The translations under genes were made by a program, and so were the position numbers. 64,000 nucleotides of DNA from Empedobacter sedimenti (GTDB lineage Bacteria > Bacteroidota > Bacteroidia > Flavobacteriales > Weeksellaceae): positions 62,001 through 126,000 of the forward strand of contig NZ_JASCQG010000005.1 in NCBI RefSeq assembly GCF_030005555.1. The letters run 5' to 3'. Of this stretch, positions 55,585 through 64,000 are shown piece after piece. The notes under the pieces are model-generated. The model was not told where the DNA came from. It was given only the letters and a program-made list of their open reading frames with translations, and ran no database searches. Every line of letters starts with the position of its first letter. Within the stretch, counting starts at the first letter, position 1.

Positions 55585-55716
55585 ATGAATAAATTTTACT
55601 CTAAAAATCTTGAGCCAAAACAATCTACAGTTAATAAAATACTTCAGTTTTCTCAATCAATTTCAGCAATTAAATCAAATTTATTGCAAGAGAAAATTAT
55701 TGTAAATATGAATTAG
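55585..55716 (+). CDS. 43-residue peptide, paralogue of 54629-54757
   Basis: A short frame 51 bases after the sigma gene. It encodes MNKFYSKNLEPKQSTVNKIL followed by QFSQSISAIKSNLLQEKIIV and three more residues. The pattern LxPKxxTxxxxLxFSxSISxI is shared with the peptide upstream of the sigma gene. Its closeness to the sigma stop suggests co-transcription. It is too short for most gene callers; no known family. It may bind the sigma factor (inference only). Confidence 0.7.
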   Translation: MNKFYSKNLEPKQSTVNKILQFSQSISAIKSNLLQEKIIVNMN

Positions 55717-55737
55717 TATTTGTTTTGAATACAAGAT

Positions 55738-55772
55738 AAAAGCCTAAAATGTATGTAACATTTTAGGCTTTT
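55738..55772. terminator. Bidirectional terminator
   Basis: A 15-bp perfect stem (55738-55752 with 55758-55772) with A/T runs, between the small peptide gene and convergent aspS. Confidence 0.85.
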
Positions 55773-55798
55773 TTTATTTCTATTTTTTTGTCTGAAGT

Positions 55799-57556
55799 TT
55801 ATTTTCCTACAAAAGTTGATTTAATATTCAATTCTACCATTTGCTCATCAGCAATTGCAGATGGTGCATCAATCATCACATCACGTCCTGAATTATTTTT
55901 AGGAAATGCGATATAATCACGAATAGTTTCTGATCCATCTAATATAGATACAAAACGGTCAAATCCGAAAGCTAATCCTCCGTGTGGTGGCGCTCCATAT
56001 TTGAAAGCATTCATTAAGAACCCAAATTGAGCTTCTGCTTGTTCTTGTGTAAATCCTAATAACTCAAACATTCTTGCTTGAATATCTTTATCAAAAATAC
56101 GGATAGATCCTCCTCCGATTTCGTTTCCGTTTAAAACCAAATCGTATGCATTTGCACGAACTTCTCCTGGATTCGTTGCAATTAACTCCATATCTTCTGG
56201 TTTTGGAGAAGTAAATGGATGGTGCATTGCGTGGTATCTTTCAGATTCTTCGTCCCATTCTAACAATGGAAAATCGACAACCCATAATGGTGCAAAAACT
56301 TCAGGATTACGTAATCCTAAACGTTCTGCAATTTCCATACGTAAAGCCGATAATTGTCCACGAACTTTGTTTGTATTACCAGACATTACTAACATTAAAT
56401 CACCTGGTTTTGCGTTCATACGCTCAGCCCAAGCTGCTAAATCTTCTTGTGAATAGAATTTATCTACAGAAGATTTAAACGTTCCATCTTCGTTGTAACG
56501 TGCCCAAACCAATCCAGTCGCACCAATTTGCGGACGCTGAACCCATTCGATTAATTTATCGATGTCTTTACGTGTGTAAGAATTACATCCTTCGGCAGCA
56601 ATTCCAACGATTAATTCTTGCTCATCAAAGATTTTGAAATCCTTTCCTTTTGCTAAATCTGTAATTTCACCAAATTCCATTCCGAAACGGATATCTGGCT
56701 TATCATTTCCGTAACGACGCATTGCATCAGCAAACGTCATACGAGGAAAATCTCCAAACTCTAAACCTTTGAATGTATGTAATAAATGTTTTGCTAAGCC
56801 TTCAAAAACATTCATGATATCTTCTTGCTCAACAAACGACATCTCGCAGTCAATTTGTGTAAACTCTGGTTGACGGTCTGCACGTAAATCTTCGTCACGG
56901 AAACATTTTACGATTTGGAAATATTTATCTAAACCTCCAACCATTAATAATTGCTTGAATGTTTGTGGTGATTGAGGTAAGGCATAAAATTCACCTGGAT
57001 TCATACGAGATGGAACCACAAAATCACGCGCACCTTCTGGTGTAGATTTAATTAAAACAGGCGTTTCAACTTCTACAAAATCTTGTGCATCTAAATATTT
57101 ACGAACTTCCTGCGCAACTTTAGAACGGAAGATTAATTTATCTTTAACTGGATTACGACGGATGTCTAAGTAACGATATTTCATGCGAATATCCTCTCCT
57201 CCATCTGTATTATCATCAATTGTGAAAGGAGGCAAAGCAGATTCGTTCAAAATTGTGATAGAATCAGCTAAAATCTCAATTTCTCCTGTTGGAATGTTAG
57301 GATTTTTTGAAGCTCTTTCGATTACCGTTCCCGAAACTTGAACCACGAATTCGCGTCCTAATTTACGAGCAGTATCAAATAATTCTTTTGAAGAACGATC
57401 TTCATCTAAGATGATTTGAGTGATTCCGTAACGGTCACGTAAATCAATCCACATCATAAAACCTTTATCGCGAAGTGTTGAAACCCACCCGCTTAAAGTT
57501 ACTTTTTCATTAATGTTGGCTTGTGTAAGTTCACCACAAGTATGAGTTCTAAACAT
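55799..57556 (-). CDS. aspS: Aspartyl-tRNA synthetase
   Basis: Charges tRNA-Asp in the cytoplasm. The 585 residues are the full bacterial-type length with the extra GAD domain in the middle. [20 protein letters not shown] begins the OB-fold anticodon domain; motif 2 reads [23 protein letters not shown] segments lie around 280-420; motif 3 is [15 protein letters not shown] perfect -7 box stands 21 bases before the ATG. Monocistronic. Confidence 0.97.
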   Translation of the reverse strand: MFRTHTCGELTQANINEKVTLSGWVSTLRDKGFMMWIDLRDRYGITQIILDEDRSSKELFDTARKLGREFVVQVSGTVIERASKNPNIPTGEIEILADSITILNESALPPFTIDDNTDGGEDIRMKYRYLDIRRNPVKDKLIFRSKVAQEVRKYLDAQDFVEVETPVLIKSTPEGARDFVVPSRMNPGEFYALPQSPQTFKQLLMVGGLDKYFQIVKCFRDEDLRADRQPEFTQIDCEMSFVEQEDIMNVFEGLAKHLLHTFKGLEFGDFPRMTFADAMRRYGNDKPDIRFGMEFGEITDLAKGKDFKIFDEQELIVGIAAEGCNSYTRKDIDKLIEWVQRPQIGATGLVWARYNEDGTFKSSVDKFYSQEDLAAWAERMNAKPGDLMLVMSGNTNKVRGQLSALRMEIAERLGLRNPEVFAPLWVVDFPLLEWDEESERYHAMHHPFTSPKPEDMELIATNPGEVRANAYDLVLNGNEIGGGSIRIFDKDIQARMFELLGFTQEQAEAQFGFLMNAFKYGAPPHGGLAFGFDRFVSILDGSETIRDYIAFPKNNSGRDVMIDAPSAIADEQMVELNIKSTFVGK

Positions 57557-57576
57557 TTGTCGTCGAATTTATTGAA

Positions 57577-57584
57577 CAAAGGTA
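57577..57584 (-). promoter_or_regulatory. -7 promoter box for aspS
   Basis: TACCTTTG on the minus strand, perfect TAnnTTTG match, 20 bases before the ATG. Confidence 0.55.
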
Positions 57585-57644
57585 AAGTTTTGAGCCGAAA
57601 TAAAGAAGTTTACGAAAGATTTTGAATGAATAAAGTTGAAATAA

Positions 57645-57670
57645 AAAAGCGATTCTCTCGAATCGCTTTT
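57645..57670 (-). terminator. Terminator after the 463-residue secreted protein
   Basis: An 11-bp perfect stem (57645-57655 with 57660-57670) with a TCTC loop and T runs, 5 bases past the stop at 57675. Confidence 0.8.
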
Positions 57671-57674
57671 TAGT

Positions 57675-59066
57675 TTATTTACAAGTTGTTTTATATTTTT
57701 CGATAAAGGTTTTAATTCCATCTACAGATTTTAAGTCGAAATCAGTTGCGTTTAAATTACATTTTGTGTATTCGCTAAAGTTTTTTTGCAATTTTTCATC
57801 ACTATTATTTCCTAAATAAAGAGCTTTCTCTTGTGTAGGTATTTTTAAATAAAGTTTATTATTTGACGGTTCTTCTAAAATAAGATATCCATTATCTTCA
57901 CTTAAAATTTTATAGAAATATGAAAAATCAGTGCTTAAGCTCATTACGTTTCCAATGGCGTTAGTCACATTTCCGATTGTTTTCAAACCAATATAACAAT
58001 TTCCTGAATCTGTACAGAATTTAGCACCTGTGTTTGATTTGTATCGTGTCGATTTTTCTTTCCCTTTTTCATTTACTGCTTTTACAAAAACAGATTTTCC
58101 GTAGTTTTCTGGAATAGATTCAATATTACTTTTCTCAACTTCTTTTGTAGCGTCTTCAAAATTGATTGATAATTTTCCTGTAATTTTATTTCCTTTTTCG
58201 TCAATCAAATAACCAGGAACATCATATAAATTAGAAGAATTTGCTTTAGCTTCAGCAATATCTTTTTGATATTCTGCCTGATTATCTGCTATTTTTTTAT
58301 TCTTCTCTTCTTCTCTTTTATAATAAATCTGATTCTCTAATGTATAACCTTCTTTAAGTGCTAATCCTACTAATAATTTTGCGAAATTAGGATCTATTGT
58401 AGTAAAAACACTTGATGGCTCATTAACTTGATATGTTTTACCATTTTCTAATGTAAATACCTTATTACTTACACTTCCTACTAATAAATCTGTATTTTCT
58501 ACTAAAGAATATCCGTTTTGAAGTTTAACGCGACCAATTACTTTTTTACCAGCTGTTATTGTTCCAGTTTTATCAATTGTAATATTACTTTGATCAACTA
58601 GATTACGAGCTTCATTATAGAATGTATTAATCGAATCTTTTTTTGCATTAAAAACTTCAGTATAATTTACTTTTTTTGCAGAAACTAGTGATTTTACAAC
58701 CTCTGAATCTATTCCATTTAATGTAATCAATTTATGTTCTCCTTTAGAAAAAGTCTCTACAACAGTTTTCTCAGGACTCATAGATCTTCCTACACCTTCG
58801 GTTACCACATCATTGGTTTCATTTGTTGCAAGATCAGTTACCGAAAACCAGTATTCATCTACACCATTAGGTAACGATTCGTAATTCCATTTAATAGAAA
58901 CAATCGGTTTATTCTGTAAATCAGAAATGGTATAAACACGTTTTTTTCCGTCAACCATCGCAACTTCTTTCTTATCAAATAGGACTTTACCTTTTTTGAT
59001 ATCAATTTCTTGAGCAGATATATAAATAGCACCTAAAACAAATAAGCTAAATAGATTTTTTTTCAT
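57675..59066 (-). CDS. Exported protein of unknown function
   Basis: A 463-residue protein I cannot assign to a family. A signal peptide (MKKNLFSLFVLGAIYISAQ) opens it. The mature part is lysine-rich, with a short probable coiled coil near residue 250-275 (YYKREEEKNKKIADNQAEYQ). Two motifs stand out: NGYSLVENTDLLVGSVSNKV and NTGAKFCTDSGNCYIGLKTI, the latter with a Cys pair. Nothing suggests an enzyme or a barrel. It lies alone between two terminators, so it appears to be a single-gene unit. Confidence 0.6.
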   Translation of the reverse strand: MKKNLFSLFVLGAIYISAQEIDIKKGKVLFDKKEVAMVDGKKRVYTISDLQNKPIVSIKWNYESLPNGVDEYWFSVTDLATNETNDVVTEGVGRSMSPEKTVVETFSKGEHKLITLNGIDSEVVKSLVSAKKVNYTEVFNAKKDSINTFYNEARNLVDQSNITIDKTGTITAGKKVIGRVKLQNGYSLVENTDLLVGSVSNKVFTLENGKTYQVNEPSSVFTTIDPNFAKLLVGLALKEGYTLENQIYYKREEEKNKKIADNQAEYQKDIAEAKANSSNLYDVPGYLIDEKGNKITGKLSINFEDATKEVEKSNIESIPENYGKSVFVKAVNEKGKEKSTRYKSNTGAKFCTDSGNCYIGLKTIGNVTNAIGNVMSLSTDFSYFYKILSEDNGYLILEEPSNNKLYLKIPTQEKALYLGNNSDEKLQKNFSEYTKCNLNATDFDLKSVDGIKTFIEKYKTTCK

Positions 59067-59103
59067 AAGTTAATAATTTTAACAAAATTAAACGCATTAA
59101 AAC

Positions 59104-59141
59104 AAAGTATCCGATTATAAACATTTATAATCGGATACTTT
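59104..59141 (-). terminator. Terminator after the APC permease
   Basis: An 18-bp perfect stem (59104-59121 with 59124-59141), one of the longest in the window, 18 bases past the permease stop. Confidence 0.85.
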
Positions 59142-59158
59142 TATTATTTATTTTCAGT

Positions 59159-61060
59159 TTAAATATTTCTCAACTTACTGTGTCTATAACCGTATGCAAA
59201 ATATATTGTTAAACCAATGGCAAGCCAAATTAAGAAAATCATCCAATTTTTCAATCCTAACTGTGCCATCATATAAAAACAACATAACATACCAGCTAAT
59301 GGTATAATAGAAGTACGTTTGAAAAAACAACGAATAACCATATAAACATAGATGATTAAAAATATAATCATCGGAATTTTATGTTTAAAAACATCCCATC
59401 CTTTTTCCATTTTCTTATCTTCATAAACTGGTAATTGAGCTAATGTTTTACTATATTGTTCGGGAGTTAATGTAGTTAAATAATCGTCCAAATGTTCCAC
59501 TTCTGATCCTGTCAATTCATTAATCGTCGCATAAGAATCTTGTAACTCTTTTGGCGTTAACGAGCTTACAAATTTTTCAACAGGCATAGACTGTGGCTTA
59601 TTTGTAAAGAAATCTACTGTATCATTTTTAAAAGTTGTCATACACAAAACAACAATCAAAGCCGTAACAATAGGCATAATGAATTTTGCATTAATAAAAG
59701 GCGTTTTAAAGTTTCCTCGTTTTGCATTAGGGTCAGCATCCATTCTAAGAACAGCAGCACAAACCAAAACAAAAGCAAACAAAGTACCTATAGAACACGC
59801 ATCTACAACCAACTCTAAATCTGTAAACAAAATTGGTATCCCAACTACAAAACCTGTAAAAATAGTTGCAAACGAAGGTGTTTTAAATTTTGGATGAATC
59901 TTAGAGAATTTCTTTGGTAATAATCCATCGCGAGACATCGTCATCCAAATACGAGGTTGTCCAATCTGGAAAACAATAAAAACACTTGCCATTGCTACTA
60001 CAGCAGAAAAGGCAATAATACCAGCAAGCCATTTTAAATCTTTTATTTTATCAAAAACATAAGCCAAAGGATCTCCAACATTCAATTCTGAATAATGAAC
60101 CATACCTGTAATTACTAAAGCAATCAACACATATAAAATGGTACATATAATAATAGACGCAAAAATTCCACGTGGTAAATCCCGCTTCGGATCTTTACAC
60201 TCTTCAGCGGTCGTACTAATTGCATCAAACCCTATATAGGCATAAAATACAGACGAAACACCTGCCAAAACACCTCCTATTCCATTCGGTGCAAAAGGAT
60301 TCCAGTTATCTGGATTTACATAAAAAGCACCAACCACAATTACTAAAAGTACAACGGCTAATTTTAACACAACCATTGCATTACTCGCTTTTCTCGATTC
60401 ATTAATTCCGCGATAAACCAAAGCTGTAATCAAAAAAGTAATGACTAATGCTGGAATATCTACCACTAAATTAAATCCTACAAATGGAGCTTCTTTGAAT
60501 GCTAAATATTTAGGAATTTCTTGTGCATAAGGCGAATTAGCAATTCCTTCTAAAGTTTTTCCTTTCGCTAACTCATTTGTAACAAATTCAAAACCTTCTT
60601 TCGCCGTAAAATAATCCATTGTCATCCATTCTGGCATATGAATTCCCATTCCGGAGAGCAAGGTGGTGAAATAATCACTCCAGGAAATAGCTAGAACAAT
60701 GTTCCCTATCGCATATTCCATAATCAAAGCCCAACCAATAACCCAAGCAAACAACTCACCAAAAGCCACATAACTATACGTATATGCGCTTCCTGAAACG
60801 GGTACTAACGACGCAAACTCGGCATATGCAAAAGCTGTAAACCCACACGCAATTGCTGTAAATATGAATAAGAAAATAACGGCTGGTCCGCCCTCAAAAC
60901 TTGCTCGACCGATTGTACTAAAAATACCTGCTCCGACGATGGCTGCAATACCGAAACCTGTTAAATCTCGAACCCCCAAGGTTCTTTTCATTGTAGCTGT
61001 GTTCTTTGCAGATTCTGCTAAAATGGATTCAACAGTTTTCTTTCTGAATAATTGTGACAT
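59159..61060 (-). CDS. APC family amino acid permease
   Basis: A 633-residue, 12-14 helix amino acid/cation symporter of the cationic amino acid transporter (CAT) type. TLGVRDLTGFGIAAIVGAGI and FSTIGRASFEGGPAVIFLFI begin the first helices, ASLVPVSGSAYTYSYVAFGE and WVIGWALIMEYAIGN are typical, and YAYIGFDAISTTAEECKDP marks the amino-acid site. A long loop (about 475-560) interrupts the last helices. Substrate is probably an amino acid, not further assignable. Perfect -7 box 20 bases upstream. Confidence 0.9.
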   Translation of the reverse strand: MSQLFRKKTVESILAESAKNTATMKRTLGVRDLTGFGIAAIVGAGIFSTIGRASFEGGPAVIFLFIFTAIACGFTAFAYAEFASLVPVSGSAYTYSYVAFGELFAWVIGWALIMEYAIGNIVLAISWSDYFTTLLSGMGIHMPEWMTMDYFTAKEGFEFVTNELAKGKTLEGIANSPYAQEIPKYLAFKEAPFVGFNLVVDIPALVITFLITALVYRGINESRKASNAMVVLKLAVVLLVIVVGAFYVNPDNWNPFAPNGIGGVLAGVSSVFYAYIGFDAISTTAEECKDPKRDLPRGIFASIIICTILYVLIALVITGMVHYSELNVGDPLAYVFDKIKDLKWLAGIIAFSAVVAMASVFIVFQIGQPRIWMTMSRDGLLPKKFSKIHPKFKTPSFATIFTGFVVGIPILFTDLELVVDACSIGTLFAFVLVCAAVLRMDADPNAKRGNFKTPFINAKFIMPIVTALIVVLCMTTFKNDTVDFFTNKPQSMPVEKFVSSLTPKELQDSYATINELTGSEVEHLDDYLTTLTPEQYSKTLAQLPVYEDKKMEKGWDVFKHKIPMIIFLIIYVYMVIRCFFKRTSIIPLAGMLCCFYMMAQLGLKNWMIFLIWLAIGLTIYFAYGYRHSKLRNI

Positions 61061-61079
61061 AATTTATTTAAAAAACGGG

Positions 61080-61087
61080 CAAATATA
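61080..61087 (-). promoter_or_regulatory. -7 promoter box for the APC permease
   Basis: TATATTTG on the minus strand, perfect TAnnTTTG match, 19 bases before the ATG. Confidence 0.55.
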
Positions 61088-61201
61088 AAAAGACTAAACT
61101 CAAAACGGATTAGATTTCGCATAAATATTGGTTTTTTATGCAAAAATTCTTTTTTCTTTTGCTGGGTTAGATTAATTTTAAATTTAATTCAAAAAATTAA
61201 C

Positions 61202-62218
61202 ATGAGACAATTTTTATTTGCAATTGCTTTAGCTGCCACTTTAGTTAGTTGTGATTCGATTGAGCCAATTTCGCAAGCGAAATACGAGAAAAACCTTATT
61301 AAGTATTCGGACAAAATATCTGAAGCTGAGCTTAAAAAGAACTTGTATATTATTGCTGGAACTGAAATGGAAGGACGTAATGCGGGTTCGGAAGGCGAAA
61401 TCAAGGCTGGAAATTATATTTCTAATTACTACAAAGAGTTAGGTATTTCTGGTCCAAATGGCAATTATTTTCAACTTATTCCCGCGGGAACATTCAGTAA
61501 AGTTAGTGGACAAATGCGCAATGTGATGGGATTTATCAAAGGTTCTGAAAAACCTGACGAAGTTTTGGTTATTTCTGCTCATTATGATCACGAAGGAATT
61601 AAAAACGGAAAATTATACGCTGGTGCAGACGATGATGGGTCTGGTACTGTTGGTGTTATGGAAGTTGCTCGCGTTTTTAGAGAAGCCGAAAAAAATGGTT
61701 TTCGTCCAAAACGCTCTATTTTGTTTTTACACGTTTCGGGAGAGGAAAAAGGTTTATTAGGATCTAAATACTATTCTGACCATCCTATTTTCCCTTTAGC
61801 AAATACTATTGCAAATATCAATATTGATATGATTGGTCGTGTAGATTATGAGCACAATGCTTCGACAAGAGATTTCTTGTACGTAATTGGTTCAAACATG
61901 TTATCTACAGATTTGTACAATACAGTGAAAAAAGCAAACGAAAGTCTTAAAATTAACTTAGATTATCGTTATGATGATCCGAATGATCCGAATCGTTTTT
62001 ACTACCGTTCTGATCATTACAACTTTGCGAAACATAATATTCCATCAGTATTTTTCTTTAATGGTGTTCACGACGATTATCATCAACCAGGTGATACGCC
62101 AGACAAAATTGAGTATGATTTATTAAAACGTCGTACACAATTAACTTTTAATGCTGCTTGGTTATTAGCAAATGCAGAAAATAGACCTATTGTAGATAAG
62201 ACTTCGACAACAAATTAA
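61202..62218 (+). CDS. M28 family metallopeptidase lipoprotein
   Basis: A 338-residue di-zinc aminopeptidase on the envelope. A lipobox (LVSC, Cys at residue 17) ends the signal peptide. The M28 motifs are VISAHYDHEG (first His/Asp ligand), AGADDDGSGTVGVMEVAR, VSGEEKGLLGSKYY (catalytic Glu pair), NINIDMIGRVD and FYYRSDHYNFAKHNIPSVFF. It releases N-terminal residues from peptides outside the cytoplasm. Its role with other genes here is unknown. Monocistronic. Confidence 0.92.
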   Translation: MRQFLFAIALAATLVSCDSIEPISQAKYEKNLIKYSDKISEAELKKNLYIIAGTEMEGRNAGSEGEIKAGNYISNYYKELGISGPNGNYFQLIPAGTFSKVSGQMRNVMGFIKGSEKPDEVLVISAHYDHEGIKNGKLYAGADDDGSGTVGVMEVARVFREAEKNGFRPKRSILFLHVSGEEKGLLGSKYYSDHPIFPLANTIANINIDMIGRVDYEHNASTRDFLYVIGSNMLSTDLYNTVKKANESLKINLDYRYDDPNDPNRFYYRSDHYNFAKHNIPSVFFFNGVHDDYHQPGDTPDKIEYDLLKRRTQLTFNAAWLLANAENRPIVDKTSTTN

Positions 62219-62247
62219 TTTTTTCAGAAAAATATACATTTAAATAT

Positions 62248-62276
62248 AAAAAGACCTTCGTTGTGAAGGTCTTTTT
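62248..62276. terminator. Bidirectional terminator
   Basis: A 12-bp perfect stem (62248-62259 with 62265-62276) with A/T runs, between the M28 peptidase and the convergent ABC permease. Confidence 0.85.
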
Positions 62277-62280
62277 TGTG

Positions 62281-63042
62281 TTATAGATTTTTCTTTCTGA
62301 CGAAGATAAAATAATTTAATCCTAGAAATACAGCAACGTAAATAAGGTTTATGTAGTCTAATCGCTCTAAAGAAACAATTTGATTCATTAAATTGCTCAA
62401 AGATTTAGGAGAGCTTGAATGTGGAATATAGTCTGCTGCTTTTTTACTACTTATAACACTACAAAGAACTGTCATAAAAAGTGAAAATCCTATTGGATAA
62501 ATAAAACTGCGAAAAAATAAACTTAATGCAAATTGTACCATACTTACAGCTAAACATCCAATCCATAGTTTTAGAAAAGTATAAAAAGCAATTTCTCTAA
62601 AATCAAAATTCTGGAAACCATAATTTGGCGCTATAAATTGCAACAAATATCCACTCAATAAAAAAAGTACATAAGCCAAAATCACCGAAAAACTAACTAT
62701 AAGCAAGATGTACAACGCTTTTGCAAAATAAACTTTGGAATGTGAAATAGGCAATGTAAACAGCAACTTATAATTATTGTTCTTATACTCTACATCACAA
62801 CAAGAATGCACAAAAACAGCGATTAATACTGGTAATAAAAAGAAAAAAAACTGAAAAACATATCGTCCTAACAAAATAGACCACGGATTTACCTCTGTTT
62901 CTTCTATCGGTGCTTTGTAGATTAAATAGAAAAATACCATCACCACAATTAATGCAGGTAAAAATAAAATACCAAAAATCTCTTTATTTTTAGATAATTT
63001 ATATTGTTCGGAAGCAAATGCTTTATAGAATGTGTTCGTCAT
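62281..63042 (-). CDS. ABC-2 type exporter permease
   Basis: A 253-residue membrane protein with six predicted helices. NTFYKAFASEQYKLSKNKEI opens it as in permeases of the bacitracin/lantibiotic immunity type (ABC-2 family 4), and a long TM block follows. It overlaps the ATPase gene by 20 bases, so both are made from one message. No substrate can be named; export of lipids, peptides or drugs is typical for the class. Confidence 0.82.
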   Translation of the reverse strand: MTNTFYKAFASEQYKLSKNKEIFGILFLPALIVVMVFFYLIYKAPIEETEVNPWSILLGRYVFQFFFFLLPVLIAVFVHSCCDVEYKNNNYKLLFTLPISHSKVYFAKALYILLIVSFSVILAYVLFLLSGYLLQFIAPNYGFQNFDFREIAFYTFLKLWIGCLAVSMVQFALSLFFRSFIYPIGFSLFMTVLCSVISSKKAADYIPHSSSPKSLSNLMNQIVSLERLDYINLIYVAVFLGLNYFIFVRKKNL

Positions 63043-63925
63043 TTTTTGGTTGAATTAGGTTAATAAATTTTTGCTCAAGATTTGCTGTTTCAGACTGAAT
63101 ATCATAGATTTCTATATTATTCTGAATTAGTTTCTCTATTTTTTGATGAAAATCTTTATCATGTTCAATTTCTAAATGAATGATATTATCTTCTCCTCTA
63201 ACGTTTTCTAAAATTGTAGTAGCTTTCTCTGCATCGCTCACTTTTATTGCAACTTTACGGACTACATTTCCAAGCAACTCTTCTTTCTTTCCTTCGAAAA
63301 TCATTTTTCCTCCTTCAATAATTCCAATATGCGTAGCAACTCGTTCCAATTCGCTCAAAATATGACTTGACAAGAAAATCGTTTTTCCTTCTTTATTCAA
63401 ACTCAAAAACAATTCACGCATTTCATAAATTCCTTGTGCATCCAAACCATTTAGAGGTTCGTCCAAAATCAAAATTTCAGGATCATGAAATATCGCGATC
63501 GCAATTCCTAATCGTTGCTTCATTCCCATCGATAAATTCGAGGTTTTATAGTGTGCAGCATACAACAAATCAACCAACTCCAACACTTCACTTATTCGTT
63601 CCTCACCTTTTTTATAAATAACATCCAAATATTTCAGATTTTCATAAACCGTTAATTTTGTGTAATAACAAGGCGCCTCAATCAAATTTCCTGTCAATGA
63701 ATGAATCTTAATTGCATCTTGTTTGATACTTAAACCATTCAAGAAAATATTATCATCTTTAGAATTCAATAAACCTAAAAGCAATTTTATCGTTGTCGAT
63801 TTTCCTGCTCCATTTCGTCCCAAATAACCATAAATACTTCCTTTCGGAACATTAAGATTAACTTGATTTAATATTTGTTTTGATCCGAAACTAAAGTTCA
63901 AATCTTTTATTTCTATACTTTTCAT
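63023..63925 (-). CDS. ABC transporter ATP-binding protein
   Basis: A 300-residue ATPase of an ABC-2 exporter. Walker A is GYLGRNGAGKSTTIKLLLG (about residue 34), the signature is LSMGMKQRLGIAIAIFHDP, Walker B is ILILDEPLNGLD, and the H-loop is FLSSHILSEL. The C-terminal ~80 residues form the usual domain of drug-type ATPases. Its start overlaps the stop of the upstream partial gene by one base (TAATG), so it is translationally coupled on both sides. Confidence 0.94.
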   Translation of the reverse strand: MKSIEIKDLNFSFGSKQILNQVNLNVPKGSIYGYLGRNGAGKSTTIKLLLGLLNSKDDNIFLNGLSIKQDAIKIHSLTGNLIEAPCYYTKLTVYENLKYLDVIYKKGEERISEVLELVDLLYAAHYKTSNLSMGMKQRLGIAIAIFHDPEILILDEPLNGLDAQGIYEMRELFLSLNKEGKTIFLSSHILSELERVATHIGIIEGGKMIFEGKKEELLGNVVRKVAIKVSDAEKATTILENVRGEDNIIHLEIEHDKDFHQKIEKLIQNNIEIYDIQSETANLEQKFINLIQPKNDEHIL

Positions 63926-64000
63926 TATTTGTCTTCATTTAGTGGTGTTGGTACTTGATTCACATCAATATAAAAAATCCCATCTACAAAATCGCTCCAT
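63925..64000 (-). CDS. C-terminal end of a gene upstream of the ABC exporter (cut by window edge)
   Basis: The last 24 codons, ending SDFVDGIFYIDVNQVPTPLN and three more residues, before a TAA that overlaps the ABC ATPase ATG. Too little is visible to name it. The overlap shows it belongs to the ABC operon; a regulator or permease subunit is usual at this place. Confidence 0.7.
   Translation of the reverse strand, partial: WSDFVDGIFYIDVNQVPTPLNEDK

Overview
The window is AT-rich (roughly one third G+C by eye) chromosomal DNA of a member of the Bacteroidota, class Flavobacteriia. The signs are a T9SS type B sorting domain, GSCFA, DUF5686, DUF72, DUF4294 and DUF4625 proteins, a carbamoyltransferase of the acetyl/succinylornithine type, a three-subunit menaquinone-type SdhCAB, and many perfect copies of the Bacteroidota -7 promoter box TAnnTTTG with no obvious Shine-Dalgarno sites. 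The gene content resembles Weeksellaceae (Empedobacter, Chryseobacterium and relatives), but the genus is a guess. I see no rRNA, tRNA, CRISPR array, insertion sequence or prophage; most of the window is core genome.

Layout. 1-8.9 kb (minus strand): 5' part of asnS, a VOC protein, a DUF5686 outer-membrane protein, then a tight operon of polyprenyl synthetase, GSCFA, tatD, pyrH and frr, and a luciferase-like oxidoreductase. 9-18.5 kb: a TPR/LuxR-type membrane regulator, a CLC channel with CBS domains, a small lipoprotein, an HD hydrolase fused to a Pycsar-type membrane effector domain, and a 1239-aa lipoprotein joining a phosphoesterase, a kinase-like motif and a beta-barrel. 18.5-27 kb: SRPBCC and GAF proteins, yaaA, a Sua5-type enzyme, the arginine-pathway carbamoyltransferase, DUF72 and htpG. 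26.9-27.5 kb: a gene-free stretch with two transcription-unit-like segments ending in almost identical GNRA-loop terminators (candidate tandem small RNAs). 27.5-31.1 kb: sdhCAB. 31.3-36.2 kb: a candidate small RNA, then an ECF sigma factor, a membrane partner, two small membrane proteins, a His-rich TonB receptor and a His-rich DUF4625 lipoprotein, probably a metal uptake operon. 36.2-37.8 kb: an N-acetylglucosamine kinase-like gene and a formyltransferase.

37.8-46.6 kb is a multidrug efflux locus: AraC regulator diverging from tolC-hlyD-MFS, followed by a second, paralogous MFS gene with its own promoter. The two efflux promoters carry the same 20-bp element at exactly the same distance from their -7 boxes, the best candidate operator in the window. 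Two paralogous FMN reductases follow the regulator. 46.7-49.5 kb: three secreted proteins of a T9SS-linked operon. 49.6-57.6 kb: OsmC, VOC, M42 peptidase, DUF4294, pfkA-gap, then an ECF sigma factor flanked on both sides by previously uncalled 42- and 43-residue paralogous peptides, and aspS. 57.7-64 kb: a secreted protein of unknown function, an APC permease, an M28 peptidase and an ABC-2 exporter cut by the window edge.

The observations I rate highest are the shared operator of the efflux locus, the paralogous micropeptides around the second sigma factor, the HD-Pycsar effector fusion without a neighbouring cyclase, and the tandem candidate small RNAs. All functional claims rest on motif recognition by eye; no searches were run.
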